From Chaunax sp. Z400 (lineage: Eukaryota > Chordata > Actinopteri > Lophiiformes > Chaunacidae), in contig CM075194.1 in NCBI GenBank assembly GCA_037577475.1, positions 1,152,501-1,216,500 on the forward strand: a stretch of DNA of 64,000 bases, in the 5' to 3' direction. The translations under genes were made by a program, and so were the position numbers. The notes under the pieces were generated by a model. It was given only the letters and a program-made list of their open reading frames with translations. It did no database searches and was not told the DNA's origin. Below, one piece after another: positions 14,746 through 25,392 of this stretch (position 1 is its first letter; each line of letters starts with the position of its first letter).

Positions 14746-17002
14746 CCTCCTTGGGGGAGATGATGACGGGGGGGTGAGGAGATGATAACTGAACTTTGAT
14801 TTTTTTTAAAACCTGCAGTCGTTTCCTGAGGACAGATGGAAACAGGTCATGTTTCTGGCAGCTGCTGTGTCCGTCACTGGTTCGGTCACCTTGGCCTCTG
14901 CTGGTTTCTATATGGGACTCCGCCTCCTCCTCCTACGGGGACCTTCTTCAGGTCTGGGATCTGTGCCACACAGGACCTGAACAGGGATTATGAGAGGTCA
15001 GCATCGGGTTTGTGATTTAGTCACAATCAGCGTTCACAGCTGTCGGCTGATTGGTGTCTTCTGACCAACTGGTGCTGGTTAGACCCGCCCCTCCTTTCAG
15101 TCCAGACTGCCCCCCCTCGCCTCACTTATCAGCTGATATTTTGACATTTTTTGTCAATGAATCAATAAGTAATAGGATGTTGAAAAAAGCATATTTAGTT
15201 GACTAATATGTATAAAATGATTGAATGTTGTCTGGATCATTATCACTGACTATAAGGAGAAAGTAGACCCAGATGCTCCCAAAACTATTTTATATTATTT
15301 TACTGTGAATTTGTGTCTGTGCCACAACAATAATAAGAATATCACAATAATAAACCAGAGGATCACTGTTGTGTGTTTTACATAAATATTTGTGGGTATA
15401 TTATTTTAGAACCCGTTGGGTGATTTAGGGTTAAAATGGTTTTGAGGCCTGGTGGAACAGACGAGAGGAGAGGCAGCGTTTCCCAGGCAGACCGTGAAGA
15501 GGTGGTGAGAAGGGTTTATGGGGGTCAGCTGGTCCATGCTGGGGCCCAGTTCCTCACATGAAACCCTGTTCCTTGTTTGGCAGAAATGTGCTAATCCCCA
15601 TGGGCCCTTTCTGGGTCCCGGCCAGGACTGTGAACACAAAAACAGGCCAGAGAAATATTCTTTTGTTCTTCAGATGAGCGTTTGTGGTCCTGACCCCCCT
15701 CTGAGCCAGAGTTCTGATCCGTGGTACAATGGCTGCTGTTTCCTCTGGAGGCTGTGGAGGAGGAGCTTTACGCTCCTCTCAGCTGTTTGATGTTTGAACT
15801 CCTCAGTGATGCTGTTTGCCTTCAGTGGTTTTTATTAGACCAGCGGTGTGATGAATAGAGGACGGATCCTGACACCTGATACGGGAGCCTGAGTGCGTCA
15901 AGCTGCAGGAAAAAGAGGTCATGATGAAGGCAGTCGGGTGACAGAGCTGCAGCTGACATGAGAAACCCAGTCAGTAAATAACACCACAGAAGAAGAAGTC
16001 CTGCTGGCTCTAATTTCATCTTTGATGTGTTTCTTTGTCCTGAATTAAACTTTGACTGTTTCAGGCGTACAGAGGAGCTGCTGGAGCATCAATGTTTGTG
16101 TTTTACAACCCAAAGGGGGTCACTGAGACCTCCTCACCCCCTCTAACATGTGAGGAGGTCTCAGGCTGTTTAGTCTTAGATCAGAAGACCTGGTGTGTCT
16201 CAGTGTCCAAAGATAAGCTTGTTTTGGAGACGGTTTGGATTCAGAGCAGAAGACAATGAAACTTTATTATCGCTCATGTTTTGGTTCAGTTTGAGAAAAA
16301 CTTTTCTTCATTTTAAAACAGTTTGTGGTCGATATGTAGAAAAGGTCAACAGACGAGGTTTGTTCAGGTTTTACTGACAACATCCACAACTCTGGACTCA
16401 CCAGATGGTTGGTTGTGCTTTTTTCAAGTTTCTACATTTTTTTATATTCTCAGATTTAAGTTTTTATGCTCTTTCTATTGATATGTAATTTCCTGGAGGT
16501 CATTGATGAGTTTGTTGTTGGGGTCGGGGGGGTACCATCTTTGTAAATGATGTCATTGCATGAAGGAATAAATGAGTTTATTAATCGATTCACAAACAGA
16601 TTGAACACAGAATTTCAGATTTTACAAATTACATTTCATTAAAAATACACAAAGTGTAAAGTTTACAAAGTTTACAAATTAAAAACCTTATTTTTTTCCA
16701 TATAAATATTTGTAAAAATCCTGGCACGTTTTTAAATGTCAACATAAGGAAAATCATCAATATTTGTGGATCGTGTTTCGTACGGATATTTAAGAGACGT
16801 GTTTCTGAAGTGAAATCTCTTCAGTTTTTCATGTTATTGGAATCATGGTATCTGATATTTCTAGAAAAGTAGAACAACCACTGTTTAATTACTGATTATA
16901 TAATAATATCAAATATTTGATTCTGCAGCTTTGACCTTTAAGTTTGAGTTTATTGTTCATGATGTTGTCTTTATTTTCTTTCTTCTTCTGTTTTCTCCTC
17001 AG
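14746..17002. other. tmem229b intron, end
   Basis: No recognised gene or repeat. Contains a tract of t/c runs before the acceptor ttttctcctcag (ending 17002). Short open frames at 14796, 15406, 15518, 15822 and 16195 are not supported. Confidence 0.45.
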
Positions 17003-17029
17003 ACCTGAGATCTGACATCTAGAGGAGGG

Positions 17030-17599
17030 ATGGCGATGACCTCTGACCCCCCAGAGGCCCCCGTGCCTCTGACGGCGCTGTCGCGCTGGTACCTCTACGC
17101 CATCCACGGCTACTTCTGTGAGGTCATGTTCACCGCTGCCTGGGAGTTTGTGGTCAACTGTAACTGGAAGTTCCCCGGCGTGACCAGCGTGTGGGCGCTC
17201 TTCATCTACGGCACCTGCATCCTCATCGTGGAGCAGATGTACCTGAAGCTGCGCGGCCGCTGCCCCGTCCTGCTGCGCTGCATCATCTACACCCTGTGGA
17301 CGTACCTGTGGGAGTTTGGGACGGGGCTCCTGCTGCGCCAGTTCAACGCCTGTCCCTGGGACTACTCCCAGTTCCGCTACAACTTCATGGGACTGATCAC
17401 GGCCGAGTACGCCGTGCCCTGGTTCTGCGCCTCCTTCATTGTGGAGCGCCTGGTCATCCGGAAAACTCTGCGGCTGCGCTTCCATGAGGGACCCGAGGAC
17501 GGTTGGTCACACCATCGGTCGGATGCTGGGGGAGGAGGGAGGAGAGAGAGGAGCAGAGGGGTGAGAAATGATGCTAACGGCTACCTTAAAGGAGAATGA
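17030..17599 (+). CDS. tmem229b: Transmembrane protein 229B, complete coding exon
   Basis: A 189-residue integral membrane protein of the TMEM229 family, whose molecular function is little defined. The core matches vertebrate TMEM229B almost continuously: LTALSRWYLYAIHGYFCEVM, FTAAWEFVVN, WKFPGVTSVWALFIYGT, IYTLWTYLWEF, RQFNACPWDYSQF, NFMGLI and EYAVPWFC. Four hydrophobic segments lie near residues 20-43, 51-70, 80-103 and 118-140. The C-terminal tail is polar and longer than in mammals (189 versus about 167 residues), with a Gly/Arg-rich insert (about residues 160-180) but a conserved-looking end, ANGYLKGE. The whole coding sequence sits in one exon starting at 17003 after ttttctcctcag. The start ATG at 17030 follows gaggagg; a second ATG two codons later is possible. 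High GC in the first 450 nt creates large antisense and +2 open frames that are shadows. Confidence 0.95.
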   Translation: MAMTSDPPEAPVPLTALSRWYLYAIHGYFCEVMFTAAWEFVVNCNWKFPGVTSVWALFIYGTCILIVEQMYLKLRGRCPVLLRCIIYTLWTYLWEFGTGLLLRQFNACPWDYSQFRYNFMGLITAEYAVPWFCASFIVERLVIRKTLRLRFHEGPEDGWSHHRSDAGGGGRRERSRGVRNDANGYLKGE

Positions 17600-18205
17600 A
17601 GGGAGGAGGGACACCTCTGCTACACCTCCTCTACCCTCCTCCACCTCAGCTACCTGGAAGAGGACAAACAGACGGCTATGCGGACTGGACTGGTGTGCAG
17701 AGGAGCACCAGAACAAAAACCTAACTGGTCTGAAGATCACTCCTCCCTGCTGTCAGCAGAGGCACAACGACTCCACGCTGCATCTCATAGCAGCACGTTT
17801 CCACGTGGGGTTGACCTTGAGATCAGGAAGTCTCGTCTCCCAGAGACTTAAAATAGTGTGTCGTCAATCTGCACACAGTCGGGAACAATATTTGTGTTTT
17901 CAGGGACACATCGTTCTGTCTGAAGGCCGACGGCTTCATAAACGTCATGATAAGAGTTTTATTTAAACGTACACTCAAGGGCTTTAAAAACACACCACTG
18001 TGTTCATCTGTTACTGATTTATTCATTTAATCTAAGTCGTGTTAATCATGTTTAACTTCTTACTTTAGTCTTAGAACTGATTCAAACATCCTCATCAGTT
18101 TTATCATATTTAGTCACATGATCCTGTTTTTAGTCCAGGTTTAAAAGTCTGGACATTTTAGTCTAAACGTATCAAAGAAAATCGTCAGTATTTTTAGTCC
18201 AGTTT

Positions 18206-18211
18206 AATAAA
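18206..18211 (+). terminator. candidate poly(A) signal AATAAA (proximal)
   Basis: AATAAA in agtttaataaaagtgttgac, 607 bases past the tmem229b stop, with a downstream tttgagtcttttct tract. Confidence 0.35.
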
Positions 18212-19249
18212 AGTGTTGACATTTGAGTCTTTTCTAAGACATCAGGTTATTATTAACATTTCAGACCAAACCAATATTTTTATCATTTTCCTCTGATTTC
18301 ACTGATTCCACATCAGATTTATCTGATCATGATCTGACCCTTTGTCTTTCTGCCTCGCGGAGGTTTAAGGTGGACTCGGAGGACCAGGTCCACATCTGTC
18401 CTATTTTTCTTTTAAGGTTTTTGGCTGGAAGAAGTTCCGACATACCAGACACCTTATTAAGGGTGTACTGGGCTGTGACCTGCCATCGGAGGGCCCCTGC
18501 CGGCGGCTCCTCCGGGCTGCAGGTTTGCCCCCAGTATTATATATTGATTTAGTCCCATTTGTCATCATGATTTTAATTAGACATAACAAAAACCAGAAAG
18601 TCCTCTTTCCTCTGCCGTTCTCTCTAAAACCTGAACAATCAGAAAACAGTTTCCAGGCGATGATCCAGATCTGGATCCACATAGTGGTAGAACATCATCC
18701 GTTGTCCATGCCTGGTTATTTTATTTTGATTGGCTCAGAAAAAGTGATCCAGAACCTTCATTCGTACCCGCCTCAAAATTTTAATCAACTCTTCCTCAAC
18801 CCAAAAACTCCTGACAGCTTTGTGTTTGTGTCCCATCAGCAGTGATTCCGGCAGTAATCCTCCTCCTCATGGACCGGCACAATCTCCGGATGATGTTGGT
18901 CATTTGGGATTAGTTGGATAAAGGTATCATTCTGTTTCCAGACTGAAGTGTGACCAGTTTAAGGTTTTTAAATCCTTTGAGTGTACAGCTGTCCTCCAGT
19001 ATCTCCTGGTATAGCCTACATCGTGAAGAATGTTCCAGAGAATACCCACAATGCCTGAAATGAAAATGCATGTAAAAGAAGTCTTCCAATATAATGTGAG
19101 TTTTTCCAGGAGTCACTCTGTACGGGGGGATGACAGCAGACCAGTTCTCCTCACTGGTTTCCTGCTCCCAGCATGTTGAAGTGTCTGCTCCTGGTGTGAA
19201 GGTCGCGACCTTCAGTGTGAATAACTGTGAAGGAAAGTGTGATGTGCTA

Positions 19250-19255
19250 AATAAA
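19250..19255 (+). terminator. candidate poly(A) signal AATAAA (distal)
   Basis: AATAAA in gtgctaaataaacgcagctc followed by gaggtgcttttctcttcatt, a GT/T-rich downstream region. Family C repeats begin about 130 bp later. Confidence 0.4.
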
Positions 19256-19388
19256 CGCAGCTCCTGCACAACAACAGCTGAGGTGCTTTTCTCTTCATTT
19301 CTACACCTCTTTAAGAGTCACAACATAATATCAAGGTGTTTTATATCTAAACCTACAATCTCAGCTTCCTGCAGACGAGGCTCCCATT

Positions 19389-19955
19389 GGATGCAGAAAG
19401 AGATCATGTGACCCTAAGAAAATCTGAATTCACCGGCCCCTTCATCCAGATCTGCACCAAAATGAAAGGGTGTCTGTTTTTGTCCCAGACCCATCCTCCC
19501 ACCAAGTTTACTGGAAATCTGTTTAGTAGTTTTTGCATAATCCTGCTGACAAAAAAAACGAACAAACAAACAAACAAGTGGACAAAACATGACCTCGTTG
19601 GCGGAGGTGAAAAGAGTTTGTTTATAGATCAAATATTACTCTACTTTCTATTACACTGGTAGAGTGACAGGAATATAATGATTTCTTCTCCTTTCTTACC
19701 TCCACCAGGAGGTCATGTGTTCACTGCTGTCTTCTGGATGGTTTGTCTGTTTGCAGGATTACACAAAAACTACTGGACAGATCTGGACTTAAGTCTGTAG
19801 AAGGATGGATCATGGGCCAGGAAGGACACCATTCATATTTGGTGTGGATCTGGACAAAGACACTGATCCAGGAATTTAGTACCACTGTATTTAACATTTT
19901 CCCTAATTATGCAAAATCCACAGGACTGATTTCCTCATAACTTTGTTGAGGGACA
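19389..19955. repeat. two family C copies in inverted arrangement
   Basis: The left half (19389-19612) ends taatcctgctgacaaa...acatgacctcgttggcggag. The right half (19693-19955) starts ctccaccaggaggtcatgtg and continues tttgcaggattacacaaaaa, ctactggacagatctgg and aacattttccctaattatgc. They point away from a centre near 19650, so the pair could fold back. No coding content. Confidence 0.7.
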
Positions 19956-20779
19956 GTCAGGAGAGCTAAACAGACGAGTTTTAACTTCACAACAGTCTTT
20001 AATGGTGTTTAAAACACAATCATTCTCTCTTCCTCTGGTGTTTTCACTCTCATGTGCATCATGTGACTTCCTCCACTAAGGAAGTAGATGTCTCAATCAT
20101 AACTACTCTCACCTTCAGACATACAGGAGCTGACAGCAGTTTTAAAACAGGTCAGACCTCTTTACAGTGATTCAAACCACCAGAGGGATTTAAACAGTTC
20201 AATGAAATATTCCTCTGGAGGACCGTTTATGTTAATCACTCATCTTTTACCCTGATAAATTGGTTTCATGACAGCTGGAATCTGAAGTCTTCGTCATGTT
20301 TCCCCTCCAAACACAGAAGAACTGCTGCCCCCCAGTGGACAAACTGAGAGCTGCATACATGGAAAGTAAGAATCCTTATTAGGATCAACAACTGAAAGAT
20401 ATCACTGTTTTTTATTTGAATATAATTTTATCGTGTTTTATTTTTTTAATGTGACTCAACATTTTTAAATCACTGTCTGACCCAGCAATCAGCTGTTAAA
20501 TCTAAACTACATCATGAGAGCTGCTTTGAGCTGGTTTTATCCCAGTGACGAGCTCCATGTACGTACAGCAATGGTTCATTTCTTTTCATTATGATGTACA
20601 TGTTTTTGGTGAAATGACTGATCAACATCCACATACAATTCATCTAAATGACATTTTAAATTAAATGTATTTATTTGATCATAAATTTCTGGGAACCATT
20701 TACATTTCTTCTTGCAAATGTGTAATTTGGTCAAAAACAACTTGACTGTATATTTGGAACAGAAATATTCTGGTATTTC

Positions 20780-20960
20780 ATATCTCCTAAATATCTAGTT
20801 GTTGAAATTATATTATATATCATTCTCAGCTAATTGGCAAATGTTAGCATACAAACATGGTAAACTAATGAACATGATACAGGTAACACTGTATTGGCAT
20901 GCTACCGTTAGCTCAAAGCACCGATGTACAGCCTCAGAACTGCTAGCATTACAATAAACA
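20780..20960 (-). repeat. GCTAACATG-type dispersed repeat
   Basis: Holds aaatgttagcatacaaacat, ggcatgctaccgttagctca and tgctagcattacaataaaca. It is the inverse of the family seen at 21830-21965 and 33788-33925. Typical fish noncoding interspersed sequence; class not determined. Confidence 0.55.
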
Positions 20961-21119
20961 CTTATGTACTGTAAACAATGTCATGATGTGTGACGCATTT
21001 TAAGTTTAATAATTTTAGATTTGATATTTTTTAAGTCTTATTCCTAATTTTGGTCACATAACTACAATTACTCCTTTAAAATGTAATTAAATATTTTTTT
21101 TAAATTATTTAAAAAAATA

Positions 21120-21302
21120 AAAACGCTTCCCGGGCAGCTCTTCTGTATCAGAATCAAAGATTACCGGCCGCCGGCTGCGTGGATTACAAATTGTATCTTT
21201 GGAAAATGGTTAAAAACTTTTTTATCATACAGTAGACGGAATATTTTTATCCAGATGATGAGAAGAGTCTTTAAGGATTAAAAAAAAATCACCGTCAGAG
21301 CG
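21120..21302 (+). promoter_or_regulatory. CpG-rich spot with a splice-donor-like end
   Basis: A local GC rise (cttcccgggcagctcttctg, ttaccggccgccggctgcgt) ends in agagcg|gtaagt after 21302. A second CpG-rich spot lies at 21590-21660 (agccgcgctagcccctgaaa, ggctcccggatctg). It could be a noncoding first exon or promoter of an unseen transcript, but no downstream exon was recognised. Confidence 0.25.
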
Positions 21303-21829
21303 GTAAGTGCTTTTTACAACCCTCAAACATCGGCGATAATTATTACTCAGTGACCCCAAATGGATGTCAGATCGGAGGCTAGTATTAGCTTTATAGCTAG
21401 CATCTGCAGTTGCGTATGAAATGTCATACCATTAGTAGCTTTATTAGGGATTGGTGTAAATGTCACATACACTGCATTGATTTTAAATGTCGGTAGTCTG
21501 GGAATCTAATGGTCGTTATGGCAATAATATGAAGATAACGTTTATTAACTAGTATGGATGCTAATAAACTACAGCATCGCGTGCTTCCGCTAAAATAGCC
21601 GCGCTAGCCCCTGAAACTCGAACCGGCTCCCGGATCTGTTCTGCACAAGCGCGAAAGTGGTCCTGTAACTCAAAGGTTACCTGAAATATGCCTGTTCAAA
21701 ATTCCTCGCGATGAGTTTCTGGGAATTTGTTAAATTAATGAAATGAAAATAAAAATTAACGAAATTAATGCATTTGCTCTTCTTCTTAGCAAGAAGTTAT
21801 CTAAATAATTACCCAAAGTGGAGAAATCA

Positions 21830-21965
21830 ATAAAATGTATTTCATAATGCTAGCGTCAACATGAGCAGGGTTAGGCCGGGTTGACCATCGTAATGTAGCA
21901 TGTTAGCATGCTAATGTGTGCTAAAGAGCACTAAAAACACAAAGTAAAGCTGAGGCTGATGGATT
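21830..21965 (+). repeat. GCTAACATG-type dispersed repeat
   Basis: Reads tagcatgttagcatgctaat, gtgtgctaaagagcactaaa and aagtaaagctgaggctgatg, words shared with 33788-33925. Confidence 0.6.
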
Positions 21966-22177
21966 TCGCTACGCATAAAAGTATTGGACAAGATTGGACA
22001 TTGACGTCATGACGGTGTTAAAAGTTACCAAATTCAGTAGAGGAACCATGAATGCCTGTTAAAAAAATTCATGACACTCCATACAGTAGATTTAGTGAAA
22101 TAAAGTTTTTTTCTGGGTGCGTCCATGGCTGAAAACAGGTTAGTTTGGACCCATATTTTCAGGATTCACTTTAGTTG

Positions 22178-22420
22178 GTACCTCCGCCTGGAGAGGTCAT
22201 GTGATCACACACATTTGGTTGTTTGTTTGTCAACAAGATGTATCTAATAGTTGTCAACATATTTTAATGAAAATTTATGTTTGCAGAGTTGGATCTTGAT
22301 CCAAGGATGATTTGATTAAATTTGAAGTTTGATGTGGGTACTGATGTGGATCACTTTTTGAGTGTCTTAAACATTTACACCACACTGGTTTGGTAAAATT
22401 AGTTTTGACGTAAACAGGCT
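22178..22420 (+). repeat. dispersed repeat family C copy
   Basis: Begins acctccgcctggagaggtca, continues tgtgatcacacacatttggt and tgtttgtttgtcaacaagat, then diverged text including gatcttgatcc and tgtggatcactt. Confidence 0.6.
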
Positions 22421-22970
22421 GGATGTATTTTATCAGCCTAAATATTAATTAACACCTAATGCAGAAATACTTGCCTGAAACCATCATCATATCCATTTAT
22501 TGGCTGATAAAGAAAAATAATCAGATTCACCTCATGCAGGGAAATATAAACATAGGTAGCTGCAGTACCGTCAGGTGGCCACATGGTGTCCTCTTTTCCC
22601 CAGAAAAGACAAACCAGCCGTGTCAGGTTGATTCTGACTCATCAGTCTGCATCTGATGTTTTATGATGGGCCTGTCTCTGATACGGGACAAAGACTGCCT
22701 TAAAATAGAACTCCCCTCATTTCAGTCAATAATCCTCATTGCTTTTAACCTGTGAGACATTTATGACCAGCTGTCAGTTCAGCATAGAGTTGTACAGTTT
22801 CAAGCAATGCTACTCAACCCCCATTCTATATCAGGTTTATGAGTAAAAGCTACCATTAATCAGCTCTTCGCAGTAACTAAATCAAACAACAGTTTAAATA
22901 GATCAATAAACAGATATTAAAGTGTTTTTTTCCTGACTCCTCAGTCTCTAAATGATCCTTAATGACCAGC

Positions 22971-23620
22971 GTCTCTAGTTCTCTGTAGACCCTTTAGTTG
23001 CTATGACCTGCTGCAAACCTGATGCAGATCCAGACACCAGCTTCTGGCAGCGTTCCTGAGGAATCTTAGCCCATTCCTCATGGACAAAGGCCTCCAGTTC
23101 TGGAATATTCCTGGTTTACCTGCTGCACCCACCTTCTTCAGATCCCACCAGAGATTTTCTCTGGATTCCAGTCAGGCGACTGTGACGGCCTCTAGAATGA
23201 TCCAGGACTTCTTCTGAAACCAGGCCTTGGTGGACTCTGAGGTCTTCTTGGGATCATTGTCCTTTTGGGACGTCCAATGACGGCCGAGCTTCATCTTCCT
23301 CACAGATGGAGATGTTTTCTTCTAGGATTTCCTGATCCTTGATGGAATCCATCTGACCCTCTACAGGCTGCAGGTTTCCAGTGGTCCAGGAAGCAAAGCA
23401 GCCCCAGAGCCTCACTGATCCACCGCCATGCTTCACTGTAGGTAGGGTGTTCTTCTCAGCATCAGCTTCATTCTTCCTCCTCCAGACATACCGCTGATCC
23501 AGAGGCCCCAAAAGTTCCAGTTTGGTTTCATGGCTCCACAGAACAGCATCCCAGAACTTCTGGGTCTGATCTAGATGGTTCTGAGCTACTGGAGCCACTT
23601 TTCTGGAGCTTCTGGGTCAG
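22971..23620 (-). pseudogene. Tc1-like transposase remnant
   Basis: The - strand frame 23598-23254 has RYVWRRKNEADAEKNTLPTV, KHGGGSVRLWGCF and GNLQPVEG, hallmarks of the Tc1 DDE domain. The first catalytic site reads WSHETK, where the family has Asp at the His position. The frame stops at DVPKGQ. After a frame change, DNDPKKTSESTKAWF (second Asp) follows, then a stop, then RENLWWDL (Glu region) in another frame. The DNA-binding N-terminus is absent. At least one catalytic loss plus two frame breaks make it inactive. Confidence 0.9.
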
Positions 23621-23759
23621 CAGTGGTGAAGGTCTTTGAGTTCATGGAGCCCTGATGTCAATTTAGACCTGAACAGAAAAACCTTTGGGACTCTACTGAT
23701 AAAGTAAGTCTATGAAGGTCTCAGTGTTTTAATACATCTGATCTATGAATGTGTCTCTG

Positions 23760-23805
23760 ATGAGGAGGATGATGATGATGATGAGGATGATGATGAGGAT
23801 GAGAT
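23760..23805. repeat. GAT/GAG purine-rich microsatellite
   Basis: About 45 bp of gatgatgatgatgaggatga inside the right part of the Tc1 element. Confidence 0.85.
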
Positions 23806-23962
23806 TCAGGTTGGATCATTTAGAGACTGAGGAGTCAGGAAAAGGAGACTTTTGGCTGAGATTTAGTAAAGATCACTTTAACATCTGTTGTATTGATCTC
23901 TTTAAACTGTTTTGTGTGAATTGGTTTTTAACAGCTGATAAATTTGTCCACTAAACCTATTA

Positions 23963-24908
23963 TACATATTTCCCCCATAAGAGACACAATTCATTTCCTC
24001 AAATAATGCTGCAAAGAGAGATTTCCATTTGTGTCAAGAGGAGGCCTCGAGCACAAACTTCTCTCTGCACCCTCTCCTGCTGCCACACCTTATACCTGGC
24101 TGCAGGTTATTTTACTTGTTCTGACAAATCCTCTAATTGGCTGCCTGCTGTCTTGGGGCTCTCCACCAAAGCAATGCTTCCTTACCTGTATGAAGGCGTG
24201 TCCACTTCACACACTCTGCTGCACTAATGGCATGAACCTGCCTTGGCTCAGCGTCATTTTGGCACCGGCTTCGTCACGCCTCCTCCAAAGCACTCACCCC
24301 AAATAAGGAGCTGCATTATGAGCAGCGCAGATGACAAGTGTCCTCCTCAGGGCAGATTTCAGGCCTGCTTCACTAACGTGTTGGCCTCACGTGAGCATCC
24401 TGCCGTGTGTGTTAAGTTTCATGGTGATTTTCATGCATGACTTCTTTGTTCTCAGTATCAGGTTTCCAGTTTGCTCAACAGGAAGTAGAGATGGGTGGAA
24501 ATCAAGGGATTAAAATAAACTATCTTGTAACCTGACCTCCCTGAAACTGCAGGCTGAGGAAAAACCCGAACACATTAACAGACTAATAATGTTTTTATCT
24601 ACAAATTATGATGCTTTTGTGGTGTAAAGGCTCATTTATACTGAAGGTAAAAAAAAAGAGCCTTCAATCCATACCCGACATTCATATAATCCGTATTTGT
24701 GCATGTTTTCCGAAAGCTAACCCCTTCAAGTCGAGTGTCTTCAAACATGACGAAGAAGACATTTAAAAATGGCCGAACTTTTTGAACAGAGGTTCTGCGA
24801 CCTGGTCAGAAATTTTGAACATGCTGAGTGACAATTTGTCGAGTGCCTCAGTGGACGTCTGAGTCTGGTTAGCCTCTATTATGGCAACCGACTGGACACA
24901 TCATTAAG
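23963..24908. other. intergenic, possible conserved-type sequence, no gene
   Basis: Balanced composition with two overlapping short open frames (24006-24306) but no domain, splice structure or start context. Such GC-balanced unique blocks in an AT-rich desert can be regulatory, but nothing here proves it. Confidence 0.3.
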
Positions 24909-24909
24909 T

Positions 24910-24956
<47 letters not shown>
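24909..24956. repeat. (ATT)n microsatellite
   Basis: Sixteen or so perfect att units from gtgtattattatt to ttattcacc. Confidence 0.97.
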
Positions 24957-24958
<2 letters not shown>

Positions 24959-25061
24959 CCTCTCTTAATGATGTCATCTCGTTGTCTTCATCTGCTGTAG
25001 TTTAAAGGCACCTGACTGTAGAACTAGCACCCCCCACCTGTTGATGCACCAACCGAAAGAC

Positions 25062-25392
25062 ACATTAAAGGATCAGTTCACCCCAAAATAGATTATCTCC
25101 TCACCCCAATGCTGAGGGAAAGTCAGGTGAAGTTTCGTAGTCTATAAAACATTTGTGGAGCTGAAATGACGTCATACAGCTCGTACAGCGTTATTCCAGT
25201 CTTATTTTTATTCTGAAATCTTCATTATGTATGTGTTTGAGCTTGTGCACCCTCCTCAGACTGTTTGCATTGCTAACTCTTTTAGCTTAGATGCTACAAT
25301 GAAGACGTTTTGTTGACTAAGAAACCTGATTCCCGTCAGCATGAGGGAGAGAAGATTAATTTTTGTTTTTGGGGAAGCTGTTCTTTTAATTA
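25062..25392 (+). repeat. fold-back family, complete compact copy
   Basis: Left end taaaggatcagttcacccca and right end gaagctgttcttttaatt are inverted. The left arm has ctcctcaccccaatgctgag ggaaagtcag; the right arm has the inverse, cctgattcccgtcagcatga gggagag. At the apex, tgtgcaccctcctcagactg lies beside tcttttagcttagatgctac. This copy shows best that the family is one palindromic unit rather than two separate repeats. Confidence 0.85.

Larger units (their letters stand above)
17600..19275 (+). other. tmem229b: probable tmem229b 3' UTR
   Basis: Noncoding sequence following the stop with no intron signs needed. AATAAA occurs at 18206-18211 and at 19250-19255. The second follows gtgtgatgtgcta and has T-rich sequence soon after, just before repeats begin. 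The extent is inferred; mammalian TMEM229B also has a long 3' UTR. Confidence 0.4.
22830..23962 (-). mobile_element. degraded Tc1/mariner transposon with long terminal inverted repeats
   Basis: Cut-and-paste DNA transposon of about 1.13 kb. The ends are inverted: 22932-22958 (cctgactcctcagtctctaa then atgatcc) is the exact reverse complement of 23813-23839. Outward, aacagtttaaatagatcaat on the left pairs with the inverse of gatctctttaaactgttttg on the right, and alignment continues with gaps to about 22830 and 23962, next to TA-rich target-like sequence. Repeat arms are therefore about 130-150 bp, as in Tc1 elements with extended ends. The transposase is on the - strand and broken. The element is shorter than the usual 1.6 kb because the N-terminal coding part is missing. 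An 80-bp purine (gatgatgagga) stretch lies inside the right end. Confidence 0.9.

Noticed and set aside
16889..17485. 198-codon - strand frame opposite tmem229b, and a 98-codon + strand frame at 17191
   Set aside because: They overlap the clearly homologous TMEM229B frame and arise from its high GC content.
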